From Actinomycetes bacterium (GTDB lineage: Bacteria > Actinomycetota > Acidimicrobiia > Acidimicrobiales > Microtrichaceae): DNA of 11,664 nucleotides. Below the pieces are notes generated by a model that was not told where the DNA came from, did not search any database, and saw only the letters and a program-made list of their open reading frames with translations. The stretch spans positions 1 through 11,664 of the forward strand of contig JAEVZA010000085.1 of assembly GCA_023392475.1 (NCBI GenBank). The letters run 5' to 3'. Below, piece by piece: positions 1 to 6,375 of the stretch (position 1 is the stretch's first letter; each line of letters begins with the position of its first letter). The translations under genes and the position numbers were made by a program.

Positions 1-50
1 CCCTCGCCGAGGAGGCCGCCCGCCTCGCCGGCCGCCGCCCGCCCTGGTGA
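1..50 (+). CDS. 3' end of an upstream gene, possibly a DUF2520 / Rossmann-like protein (partial)
   Basis: Reading from base 3, an open frame gives the tail LAEEAARLAGRRPPW and stops at TGA 48-50; the rest lies left of the window. The Ala/Arg-rich helical ending fits the C-terminus of DUF2520 proteins (NADP-binding, 6-phosphogluconate-dehydrogenase-like fold). As I recall, such a gene commonly sits directly upstream of panC in Actinomycetota. Fifteen residues cannot prove a family, so the name rests mostly on gene order. Bases 51-170 after it show no gene, strong hairpin or tRNA. Confidence 0.35.
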   Translation, partial: LAEEAARLAGRRPPW

Positions 51-170
51 CCGGTCCCGATCCGCGCGAGCGGCGCCGCCGACCCTGCTGCTCGTCGAGG
101 CCGTCACCGGTCGTCGCCCCGGACGAACAGAACGGGAGGGGCGACCGCCGATCGGGGTCGCGCGCGTCGC

Positions 171-176
171 TAGGTT
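171..176 (+). promoter_or_regulatory. Putative -10 box (TAGGTT) for the small gene upstream of panC
   Basis: TAGGTT fits the actinobacterial TANNNT -10 consensus and ends 7 bases before ATG 184, so transcription would begin at or within a base or two of the start codon. No Shine-Dalgarno sequence is present at the right distance; the nearest purine-rich run (133-140) is more than 40 bases upstream. No convincing -35 box is visible. The promoter may also serve panC-nadB, which overlap this gene. Confidence 0.4.
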
Positions 177-183
177 GGTGGCG

Positions 184-513
184 ATGGACGCCACGCCCGA
201 CGTCGACGGGCTGATGATCGCAGGAGCCGTCGAGCGGCCGATCGAGCTGCAGCAGCGGCAGGGCCCGCTGGCGGCGCTCCTCTCCCTCGCCGTCCCGGTG
301 CCCGGCGCGGACCACGCCACCGTGCATTCGCGGGACGGCCAGTTCCGCGCCTCGATCCCGCTCGAGATGCTGCGGTCGGGTCGGCTGGTCGACGGCCGCC
401 TCCGGCTCGTGGACGCGCCCACCCGGTGCTGGGAGGTCAAGGACGTGGCCCGCATCGAGGTGACCATCGGGGCCCGCCCCGACTCGGTGCCGGGTCGCCA
501 AGGGCTGAACTGA
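184..513 (+). CDS. Small protein resembling the sulfite-oxidase-type molybdopterin-binding fold
   Basis: The 109-residue product has no signal peptide or membrane segment. ADHATVHSRDGQFRASIPL (about residues 42-60) and the segment CWEVKDVARIEV (about 82-93) resemble the oxidoreductase molybdopterin-binding domain, where a His/Ser/Asp-Gly strand precedes an S-I/V-P turn and the domain ends in a 'K-V-x-x-I-E-V' strand. The family domain is usually longer and carries a molybdenum-ligating Cys upstream, which I do not see, so catalysis is doubtful. ATG 184 was chosen because a -10 box lies 7 bases upstream; TTG 175 and GTG 178 are in-frame alternatives that add two or three residues. Its TGA (511-513) shares one base with the panC ATG, implying translational coupling. 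It could be a degenerate or scaffold protein; the family call is tentative. Confidence 0.6.
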   Translation: MDATPDVDGLMIAGAVERPIELQQRQGPLAALLSLAVPVPGADHATVHSRDGQFRASIPLEMLRSGRLVDGRLRLVDAPTRCWEVKDVARIEVTIGARPDSVPGRQGLN

Positions 514-1385
514 TGCCCGAGCGCCTCACGACGGTGGCCGGCGCGCGTGCCCGCTTCGACGCGGAGCGGGCGGCGGGGCGCAGGGTGGGGTTCGTGCCGA
601 CGATGGGGTACCTCCACGCCGGCCACGGCTCGCTCATCGAGCGCGCCGCGGCCGACAACGACGTCGTCGTCACGTCGATCTTCGTGAACCCGCTCCAGTT
701 CGCACCGACGGAGGACCTGGCGGCCTACCCGCGGGACCCCGACGGGGACGCGGCGCGGGCGGAGGCGGCGGGCTGCGCGCTCCTGTTCACGCCGTCGGTC
801 GAGGAGATGTACCCCGACGGCCGCGACGCGGTGCTCACGTCCGTGTCGGTCGACGCGCTCGCCTCGGTGATGGAGGGGGCGTCCCGGCCGACGCACTTCG
901 CCGGGGTCTGCACCGTCGTGGCCAAGCTCCTCAACGTCGTGGGGCCGTGCGCCGCGTACTTCGGGGAGAAGGACTTCCAGCAGCTGGCGATCGTGCGCCG
1001 CATGGCGTCGGACCTGTCCTTCCCCGTCGAGGTCGTCGGCTGCCCGACGCGCCGGGAGGCGGACGGGCTCGCGATGTCGAGCCGCAACGTGTACCTCACC
1101 GGGGCGGAGCGCGAGGTGGCGCCGGCGCTGCACCGGGCGCTCGACGCCGGCGCGGCGGCGGTGGCGGCGGGTGAGCGGGACGGCGACGTCGTCCGCGGCG
1201 TCATGGCCGAGCTGGTCACCGCCGCACCGCTGGGCGAGCTCGACTACGTCGAGGTGGCCGACCCGGTGACGCTCCGCCCGGTCGGTCGCATCGCGTCCGA
1301 CGTCCGGCTGTTCGGCGCGGTGCGCTTCGGGCGCGCCCGCCTCATCGACAACGTGGCCGCGCCGCTCGGTGGAGGGAACGCATGA
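513..1385 (+). CDS. panC: Pantothenate synthetase (pantoate--beta-alanine ligase)
   Basis: PanC condenses D-pantoate with beta-alanine using ATP, via a pantoyl-adenylate, in the cytosol; it is the last step to pantothenate (vitamin B5), the coenzyme A precursor. The 290-residue length is normal. Nucleotidyltransferase hallmarks are clear: VPTMGYLHAGH with the HxGH signature at residues 35-38, the pantoate-binding stretch FVNPLQFAPTED (57-68), FGEKDFQQ (150-157), and the KMSKS-like AMSSRN at 187-192. ATG 513 overlaps the preceding stop (TGATG) and has AAGGG (500-504) eight bases upstream. The frame is open from 426, but that extension has no family similarity. Its end overlaps nadB by four bases (ATGA). 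panB and panD, which make the two substrates, are not in the window. Confidence 0.97.
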   Translation: MPERLTTVAGARARFDAERAAGRRVGFVPTMGYLHAGHGSLIERAAADNDVVVTSIFVNPLQFAPTEDLAAYPRDPDGDAARAEAAGCALLFTPSVEEMYPDGRDAVLTSVSVDALASVMEGASRPTHFAGVCTVVAKLLNVVGPCAAYFGEKDFQQLAIVRRMASDLSFPVEVVGCPTRREADGLAMSSRNVYLTGAEREVAPALHRALDAGAAAVAAGERDGDVVRGVMAELVTAAPLGELDYVEVADPVTLRPVGRIASDVRLFGAVRFGRARLIDNVAAPLGGGNA

Positions 1386-2992
1386 CCGTGGACGAGCTCG
1401 ACCTGCTGGTGCTCGGGAGCGGCGTCGCGGGGCTCTCGGCGGCCGTCCGGGCCGCGGGCGCGCACGACCTCGTGACCGGCCTCCTGACCAAGGGCACGCT
1501 CGAGCAGGCCACGACGCGCTGGGCGCAGGGCGGCGTCGCGGCGGCGCTGACCGAGGACCCCGAGGAGGTGGACCTCCACCTCGCCGACACGCTCGCCGCC
1601 GGCGCGGGCCTGTGCGACCTCGACGCCGTTCGGGTGCTGGTCGACGAGGGGCCGCGCCGCGTCGAGGAGCTCATCGCGATGGGCGCCGAGTTCGATCGCG
1701 ACGAGCGGGGGAACCTCGACCTCGCCCGGGAGGGTGGCCACTCCGTGGCTCGTGTGGTGCACCGCGGCTCGGCCACGGGCGCCGAGGTGGAGCGCGCCCT
1801 CGTCCACGCCGTGCGCCGCACGGCCGCGGTCGTGCACGAGCACGCGTTCGCCGTCGACCTGCTGGTGGAGGACGGCCGGTGCGTCGGGGTGCTCGCCAGG
1901 GACGGCGACGGCGGGGTCCGACCGGTGCGGGCCCGCAACGTGCTCCTCGCCACCGGCGGCGCGGGCCAGCTCTTCGAGGTCACGACGAACCCGCCCGAGG
2001 CGACCGGCGACGGCGTCGCGATGGCCCTGCGCGCCGGGGTGGCGGTCGCGGACCTCGAGTTCTTCCAGTTCCACCCCACCGCGCTGGCGCTGGCCGCGAT
2101 GCCGCGGCCGCTGCTGTCGGAGGCGCTGCGCGGGCACGGCGCGCTGCTGCGCGACGCGCAGGGCGAGCGGTTCGTCGACGAGCTGCTGCCGCGGGACGTG
2201 GTGTCTCGCGCGATCCTCGCCAAGATGGTCGAGCAGGGCACCGACCACGTCTGGCTCGACGCCACCGGGCTCGACCACTTCCGCGAGCGGTTCCCGAACA
2301 TCGCCGCCGACCTCGCGGACGTGGGCCTCGACGCCGGTCGCGACCTCCTCCCGGTCGCCCCGGCCGCGCACCACCAGTGCGGCGGGATCGTGACCGACCT
2401 CGTCGGCGCGTCGACGCTGCCGGGCCTGTGGGCGGCCGGCGAGACCACGTGCACCGGCGTCCACGGCGCCAACCGGCTCGCGTCGAACTCGCTGCTCGAG
2501 GGCATGGTGTTCGGCCCGCGGGCGGTCGAGGCCATCGCCGGCGGCACCGAGGGCGCGACGGCCACCGGCGCCATGCGGACCGTGCTCGGCTTCCCGGAGG
2601 GGGAGCCGGATCCCGACTCGCTCGACATCGACGGCGTGCCCCTGCCCGTCGACCTCCGCGTCGAGCGCGCCGGCGACGAGCCCGGTGCCGACGAGGTCGG
2701 CCTGCTCCTCCGCTCGCTCCAGCACGCGATGACGACCGGCGCCGGCGTGGTCCGCTCGGCCGACGGCCTGGCCGGGTGCGCCGCGCTCATCACCTCGACG
2801 CTCGCCCGGCTCGATCCCTCGTCCTCGGACCCGGGTGCGTGCGAGCTGCGCAACCTGGCGCAGATCGGTCGCGTGCTCGTGGCCGCCGCCGCAGCGCGCA
2901 CCGAGTCCCGCGGGACCCACACCCGCGTCGACTTCCCCGAGACGGACCCGCGGCAGCGCCACCGCCAGGTCGTCCGCGCCACCCCCGGCTGA
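1382..2992 (+). CDS. nadB: L-aspartate oxidase
   Basis: NadB is a cytosolic FAD enzyme that oxidises L-aspartate to iminoaspartate, which quinolinate synthase (NadA) condenses with dihydroxyacetone phosphate in de novo NAD synthesis. The 536 residues cover the full family length. The FAD dinucleotide motif LGSGVAGLSAA is at 11-21. Family motifs follow: REGGH (116-120), LEFFQFHPTAL (225-235), LLPRDVVSRAI (268-278), HHQCGGI (330-336) and GETTCTGVHGANRLASNS (353-370). By position E117, H231, R271, H330 and R365 match the substrate/catalytic residues known from E. coli NadB. ATG 1382 overlaps the panC stop and has GGAGGG (1371-1376) five bases upstream. The C-terminal helical domain ends just before a strong inverted repeat. 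nadA is not in this window. Confidence 0.97.
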   Translation: MTVDELDLLVLGSGVAGLSAAVRAAGAHDLVTGLLTKGTLEQATTRWAQGGVAAALTEDPEEVDLHLADTLAAGAGLCDLDAVRVLVDEGPRRVEELIAMGAEFDRDERGNLDLAREGGHSVARVVHRGSATGAEVERALVHAVRRTAAVVHEHAFAVDLLVEDGRCVGVLARDGDGGVRPVRARNVLLATGGAGQLFEVTTNPPEATGDGVAMALRAGVAVADLEFFQFHPTALALAAMPRPLLSEALRGHGALLRDAQGERFVDELLPRDVVSRAILAKMVEQGTDHVWLDATGLDHFRERFPNIAADLADVGLDAGRDLLPVAPAAHHQCGGIVTDLVGASTLPGLWAAGETTCTGVHGANRLASNSLLEGMVFGPRAVEAIAGGTEGATATGAMRTVLGFPEGEPDPDSLDIDGVPLPVDLRVERAGDEPGADEVGLLLRSLQHAMTTGAGVVRSADGLAGCAALITSTLARLDPSSSDPGACELRNLAQIGRVLVAAAAARTESRGTHTRVDFPETDPRQRHRQVVRATPG

Positions 2993-3001
2993 CCCACCCG
3001 C

Positions 3002-3059
3002 CACCGTTCTGTGCTGCGAGACGACCGGAGTTCCCGCGCTCTCGCAGCACAGAACGGTG
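3002..3059. repeat. Perfect 20-bp inverted repeat between nadB and nadC
   Basis: Arms 3002-3021 and 3040-3059 are exact reverse complements (left arm CCACCGTTCTGTGCTGCGAG minus its first C, plus A 3021), separated by an 18-base loop. The repeat starts nine bases after the nadB stop. As RNA it would be a very stable hairpin, but no U-run follows, so a classical intrinsic terminator is doubtful. The pairing can continue imperfectly: CCC at 2997-2999 opposes GGG at 3062-3064, part of the GGGGGA that looks like nadC's ribosome binding site. Candidate roles are attenuator or translational switch, an operator for a dimeric regulator, an mRNA processing/stabilising element, or a dispersed palindromic repeat. 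A single copy is visible here. Confidence 0.85.
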
Positions 3060-3077
3060 TTGGGGGACGCCGTGGCG

Positions 3078-3977
3078 GTGCAGACTTCGGCCGTGAACGA
3101 CCCCACGCCCGAGAGCACCGAGTGGCTCCACCCGCCGACCATCGCCGTCGAGCGCGCCGTGCGCCTCGCGCTCGAGGAGGACCTCACCCCGCTCGGCGAC
3201 CTCACCGCGACGCTGCTGCCGCGCGTCGACGGCGAGGCCCGGTTCGTCGCCCGCCAGCCCGGCCGGCTGGCCGGAACGCGGTGCGCCACCGAGGCGTTCC
3301 GGCAGCTCGATGCCGACGTCGAGCTGTCGTGGGTGTTCGACGAGGGCGCGGCGGTGGCCCGGGGCGACGTGCTCGGCGTCGTGCGCGGGCCGTTCCCGTC
3401 GATCCTCACCGGCGAGAGGACCGCCCTGAACTTCCTCGGCTTCCTGTCGGGCATCGCCACGCTCACCGCCGCGTACGTCGACGCCGCGGCCGCCGGCGGA
3501 TCGGCCCGGGTGTGGGACACGCGCAAGACGGTGCCGGGGCTCCGGTCGCTCTCGAAGGCCGCGGTGCGCGCGGGCGGCGGTCGCAACCACCGCGGCAACC
3601 TCTCCGACTGGCTGCTCGTGAAGGACAACCACCTCGGCGGGATCGGGATCACCGCCGCGGTGGCGCTGGCCAAGGACCGCTGGCCCGGCCGCACGGTCCA
3701 CGTGGAGTGCGACTCGCTGGAGCAGTGCGTCGAGGCGCTGGAGGCCGGCGCCGACGCGATCCTGCTGGACAACATGACGCCGGCCGAGCTGCGGGAGTGC
3801 GTCGCCGCCGCGGGCGTCCGCCAGGGCGGCCAGTCCCGGCGGACGCTGCTCGAGGCGTCGGGCGAGGTCACGCTGGCGACGATCGGCGAGGTGGCGGCCA
3901 CCGGCGTCGACGTGATCTCGGTCGGCCAGATGACCAAGTCCGCGCCCCTGCTGGACATCGGCCTCGACCTGGCGTGA
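3078..3977 (+). CDS. nadC: Nicotinate-nucleotide pyrophosphorylase (quinolinate phosphoribosyltransferase)
   Basis: NadC converts quinolinate and PRPP to nicotinate mononucleotide, CO2 and pyrophosphate, the step that follows NadB/NadA. From GTG 3078 the protein has 299 residues, slightly above the usual 280-290. Family motifs: ERTALN (113-118), the PRPP/quinolinate-binding DTRKTVPGLR (147-156), GGGRNHR (166-172), KDNH (182-185), E210 in VECDSLEQ, ILLDNM (228-233), and EASGEV (259-264) near the phosphate site, then DVISVGQMTKSAP. The start is uncertain: GTG 3078 lies ten bases after GGGGGA (3062-3067), GTG 3072 only four bases after it, and GTG 3093 (294 residues) sits seven bases after a weak CAGACT box. 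Residues before PPTIAVERA are not conserved, so all are possible. Probably co-transcribed with nadB across the inverted repeat. Confidence 0.96.
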   Translation: MQTSAVNDPTPESTEWLHPPTIAVERAVRLALEEDLTPLGDLTATLLPRVDGEARFVARQPGRLAGTRCATEAFRQLDADVELSWVFDEGAAVARGDVLGVVRGPFPSILTGERTALNFLGFLSGIATLTAAYVDAAAAGGSARVWDTRKTVPGLRSLSKAAVRAGGGRNHRGNLSDWLLVKDNHLGGIGITAAVALAKDRWPGRTVHVECDSLEQCVEALEAGADAILLDNMTPAELRECVAAAGVRQGGQSRRTLLEASGEVTLATIGEVAATGVDVISVGQMTKSAPLLDIGLDLA

Positions 3978-3985
3978 GCCCCGGG

Positions 3986-4054
3986 CCGCGGTTCCGACGT
4001 GCGGCGCCGACGCCGTCCGGGCCATCCTGGAGCCGGGCGTGAACCGCGGTCACG
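3986..4054. repeat. Inverted repeats in the nadC-coaX gap
   Basis: CCGCGGTTC (3986-3994) is the exact reverse complement of GAACCGCGG (4041-4049), with a 46-base loop. The right arm also lies in a local near-palindrome: CGTGA (4038-4042) and TCACG (4050-4054) flank CCGCGG, broken by one extra A. The 138-base gap between nadC and coaX holds no gene and no obvious TANNNT promoter close to coaX. The palindrome could be a regulator site or part of a terminator; in DNA this GC-rich, nine-base repeats can arise by chance. Confidence 0.35.
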
Positions 4055-4115
4055 ACCCCGGGACCCGTCCCACCCCCGCCCCGACACCGCCCGAAGCGAA
4101 GGACAGCTGACGACC

Positions 4116-4901
4116 GTGCTCCTGGTCATCGACGCCGGCAACACCCAGACCGTGGTCGGCCTGTACGACTCCGGCGACCGCAGCCACCAGCTCCTCGACC
4201 ACTGGCGGATGGCGACGAACGCAGAGCGCACGAGCGACGAGCTGCTGCTCCTGCTCCGCCAGCTGCTCGAGACGCGGGACCTGGACATCCGCACCGACGT
4301 CCTCGGCGTCGCCGTGTCCTCGGGCGTGCCGACGATCACCTACGAGCTGCGCCGCATGTGCGAGCGCTACCTGGACATCGAGCCGGTCGTGCTCGGCACG
4401 GGCGTCCGTACCGGCATGCCGGTGCTGTACGACAACCCGCGCGAGGTCGGTGCCGACCGGATCGCCAACGCCGTGGGCGCCTACGACCTCTTCGGCGGTC
4501 CGACGATCGTCGTCGACTTCGGCACGGCCACCACCTTCGACGTGATCTCCGACAAGGGCGAGTACCTCGGCGGCGCGATCGTCCCGGGCATCGAGATCTC
4601 GATGGACGCGCTGTTCGGCCGGGCGGCCGCGCTGCGCCGGGTCGAGCTGGTCGAGCCCCGCAGCGTCATCGGCAAGACCACCGTCGAGTCGATCCAGTCG
4701 GGTGCGGTGTACGGCTACTCCTCGCTGGTCGACGGCATGTGCGACCGCATCGAGGAGGTCATCGGCGAGGCGACCATCGTGGCGACCGGTGGCCTCGCCG
4801 GGCTGATCGCCCCGGTCACGTCGTCCATCGAGCACGAGGAGCCGTGGCTCACGCTGCACGGCCTCCGGCTCATCTGGGAGAAGAACCAGACCCGTGAGTG
4901 A
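4116..4901 (+). CDS. coaX: Type III pantothenate kinase
   Basis: CoaX phosphorylates pantothenate to 4'-phosphopantothenate, the committed step of coenzyme A synthesis; type III enzymes need a monovalent cation and resist CoA feedback inhibition. From GTG 4116 the product is 261 residues, the usual size. The ASKHA-fold phosphate motif DAGNT is at 6-10, GADRIANA at 112-119 carries the probable catalytic base D114, DFGTATT is at 134-140, and GGAIVPGI at 152-159. The start follows AAGGAC (4099-4104) by 11 bases and gives the canonical opening LLVIDAGN; the frame is open further upstream but that part is not family-like. The end overlaps lysS by eight bases. With panC 2.7 kb upstream, two steps of the pantothenate-to-CoA route lie in this neighbourhood. 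Confidence 0.96.
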   Translation: MLLVIDAGNTQTVVGLYDSGDRSHQLLDHWRMATNAERTSDELLLLLRQLLETRDLDIRTDVLGVAVSSGVPTITYELRRMCERYLDIEPVVLGTGVRTGMPVLYDNPREVGADRIANAVGAYDLFGGPTIVVDFGTATTFDVISDKGEYLGGAIVPGIEISMDALFGRAAALRRVELVEPRSVIGKTTVESIQSGAVYGYSSLVDGMCDRIEEVIGEATIVATGGLAGLIAPVTSSIEHEEPWLTLHGLRLIWEKNQTRE

Positions 4902-6375
4902 CGCACCCGACGACGACGGCCGGCCCGACGAGCCGGGACCGCCCGAGGACTTCGACCAGCCGTACACCTACGACGTCGACGCGACCGCGGCCGAGGTCGC
5001 GGCCGCGCACCCCGACCTGGAGCCGGGCACCGAGACCGGGGAGCGGGTCGCCGTGGCCGGTCGGCTGCTGCTCCGCCGCGTGCAGGGCAAGCTCGCGTTC
5101 GGGACCCTCGCCGACGCCACCGGCCGCATCCAGCTGTTCGCGCCGTCGGCCACCACCCCCGACTTCGACCGGTTCTGCGCGCTGAACCTCGGCGACTGGA
5201 TCGGCGTGTCGGGCGAGGTGATGACCACGCGTCGCGGCGAGCTGTCGATCCGGGTCGACGACTGGACGCTCCTCGCGCCGACCCGTCGCCGCTTCCCCGA
5301 CAAGTGGCACGGGATCAAGGACCCCGACACGAGGTACCGGCAGCGCTACGTCGACCTCTGGGTGACCGAGGAGGCGCGGCGCACCTTCGTGCTGCGCTCG
5401 CGACTCGTGTCGCTGGCGCGGCGGTTCATGGAGGACCGCGGGTACCTCGAGGTGGAGACGCCGGTCTTCCACCCGATCCCCGGCGGGGCGCTCGCCACCC
5501 CGTTCACGACGCACCACAACGCGCTCGACCTCGACCTCTACCTGCGCATCGCGCCCGAGCTGTACCTGAAGCGGCTCGTCGTCGGCGGGTTCACGAAGGT
5601 CTTCGAGGTGGCCCGCGTCTTCCGCAACGAGGGCATCTCCACGCGGCACAACCCCGAGTTCACGATGCTCGAGTGCTACGAGGCCTACGGCGACCACCAC
5701 GTCCACATGGCCCTCACCGAGGAGCTCGTGGCCCACCTCGCCACCGAGCTCACGGGCTCCACCACCGTCACCTACGACGGCCGGCCGGTCGACCTGTCCA
5801 CCCCCTGGCGGCGCGCCCCGCTCGCCGAGCTCACCTCCGAGCACGTGGGCGAGGAGGTCTCGCTGCGCACGCCGCTGGCGCGGCTCCGCGACCTGTGCGA
5901 CGACCACGGCGTCCCGTGGAAGGACTCGTTCGGGCCCGGCAAGCTCCTGCTCGAGCTGTACGAGAAGACCACCGAGCACCGCCTCTGGGACCCGACGTTC
6001 GTCATGGACTACCCCGCGGAGGTGTCGCCCCTCTCGCGCCGCCACCGCGACGACCCCGACCTCGTGGAGCGCTTCGAGGGCATCGTCGTCGGCCGCGAGC
6101 TGTGCAACGGGTTCTCCGAGCTGACCGACCCCGACGACCAGCGCTCGCGGTTCCTCGACCAGGCGGCGCAGCGCGACGCGGGCGACGCCGAGGCGATGGC
6201 GGTGGACACCGACTACCTCCGGGCGCTCGAGCACGGCCTGCCCCCGACGGTGGGCCTGGGCATCGGCATCGACCGCCTCGTCATGCTGATCGCCGGCGTC
6301 ACGTCGATCCGGGACGTCGTGCTGTTCCCGACCCTGCGGCCGGAGGCCACCGACGAGGGCGGGAGCCCGGGGTGA
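4894..6375 (+). CDS. lysS: Lysine--tRNA ligase, class II
   Basis: Charges tRNA-Lys with lysine. The 493 residues contain an N-terminal OB-fold anticodon-binding domain (about 50-130, VAVAGRLLLRRVQGKLAFG...DATGRIQLF) and a class II catalytic domain: motif 1 around GYLEVETPVFHPIPGGA (183-199), motif 2 FRNEGISTRHNPEF (243-256), and motif 3 GLGIGIDRLVMLI (454-466). ELYLKRL (222-228) and GRELCNGFSEL (400-410) are typical of LysRS. The N-terminus is acidic and Pro-rich and lacks the usual 'RREKLxxLR' helix that precedes the OB fold. GTG 4894 lies inside the end of coaX; GGGAG (4876-4880) is a loosely spaced ribosome binding site. Its stop overlaps the next gene (GTGA), so coaX, lysS and the ABC ATPase probably form one operon. 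Confidence 0.96.
   Translation: MSDAPDDDGRPDEPGPPEDFDQPYTYDVDATAAEVAAAHPDLEPGTETGERVAVAGRLLLRRVQGKLAFGTLADATGRIQLFAPSATTPDFDRFCALNLGDWIGVSGEVMTTRRGELSIRVDDWTLLAPTRRRFPDKWHGIKDPDTRYRQRYVDLWVTEEARRTFVLRSRLVSLARRFMEDRGYLEVETPVFHPIPGGALATPFTTHHNALDLDLYLRIAPELYLKRLVVGGFTKVFEVARVFRNEGISTRHNPEFTMLECYEAYGDHHVHMALTEELVAHLATELTGSTTVTYDGRPVDLSTPWRRAPLAELTSEHVGEEVSLRTPLARLRDLCDDHGVPWKDSFGPGKLLLELYEKTTEHRLWDPTFVMDYPAEVSPLSRRHRDDPDLVERFEGIVVGRELCNGFSELTDPDDQRSRFLDQAAQRDAGDAEAMAVDTDYLRALEHGLPPTVGLGIGIDRLVMLIAGVTSIRDVVLFPTLRPEATDEGGSPG

Noticed and set aside
426..512. Longer panC start at 426
   Set aside because: The extra 29 residues overlap the preceding gene and are not family-like. ATG 513 has a ribosome binding site and yields the normal PanC N-terminus.
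3002..3059. Inverted repeat as the end of an insertion sequence or as a simple intrinsic terminator
   Set aside because: No transposase, target-site duplication or interior fits between the arms (18-base loop), so an IS is excluded. There is no U-run, and nadC of the same pathway follows at once, which makes a plain terminator less likely.
1244..4339. Minus-strand open frame of 1031 codons opposite panC, nadB and nadC
   Set aside because: It lies antisense to three clearly recognisable enzymes, its composition is Arg/Ala/Gly/Ser-rich with no motif, and it runs through the nadB-nadC inverted repeat. Long antisense frames are expected in very GC-rich DNA.
5304..6371. In-frame upstream extension of the ABC ATPase through lysS
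   Set aside because: It is the out-of-frame reading of lysS, Arg/Pro/Ala-rich; the real ATPase begins at the GTG overlapping the lysS stop. The same reasoning removes the extension of the FHA-like gene back to 7118.
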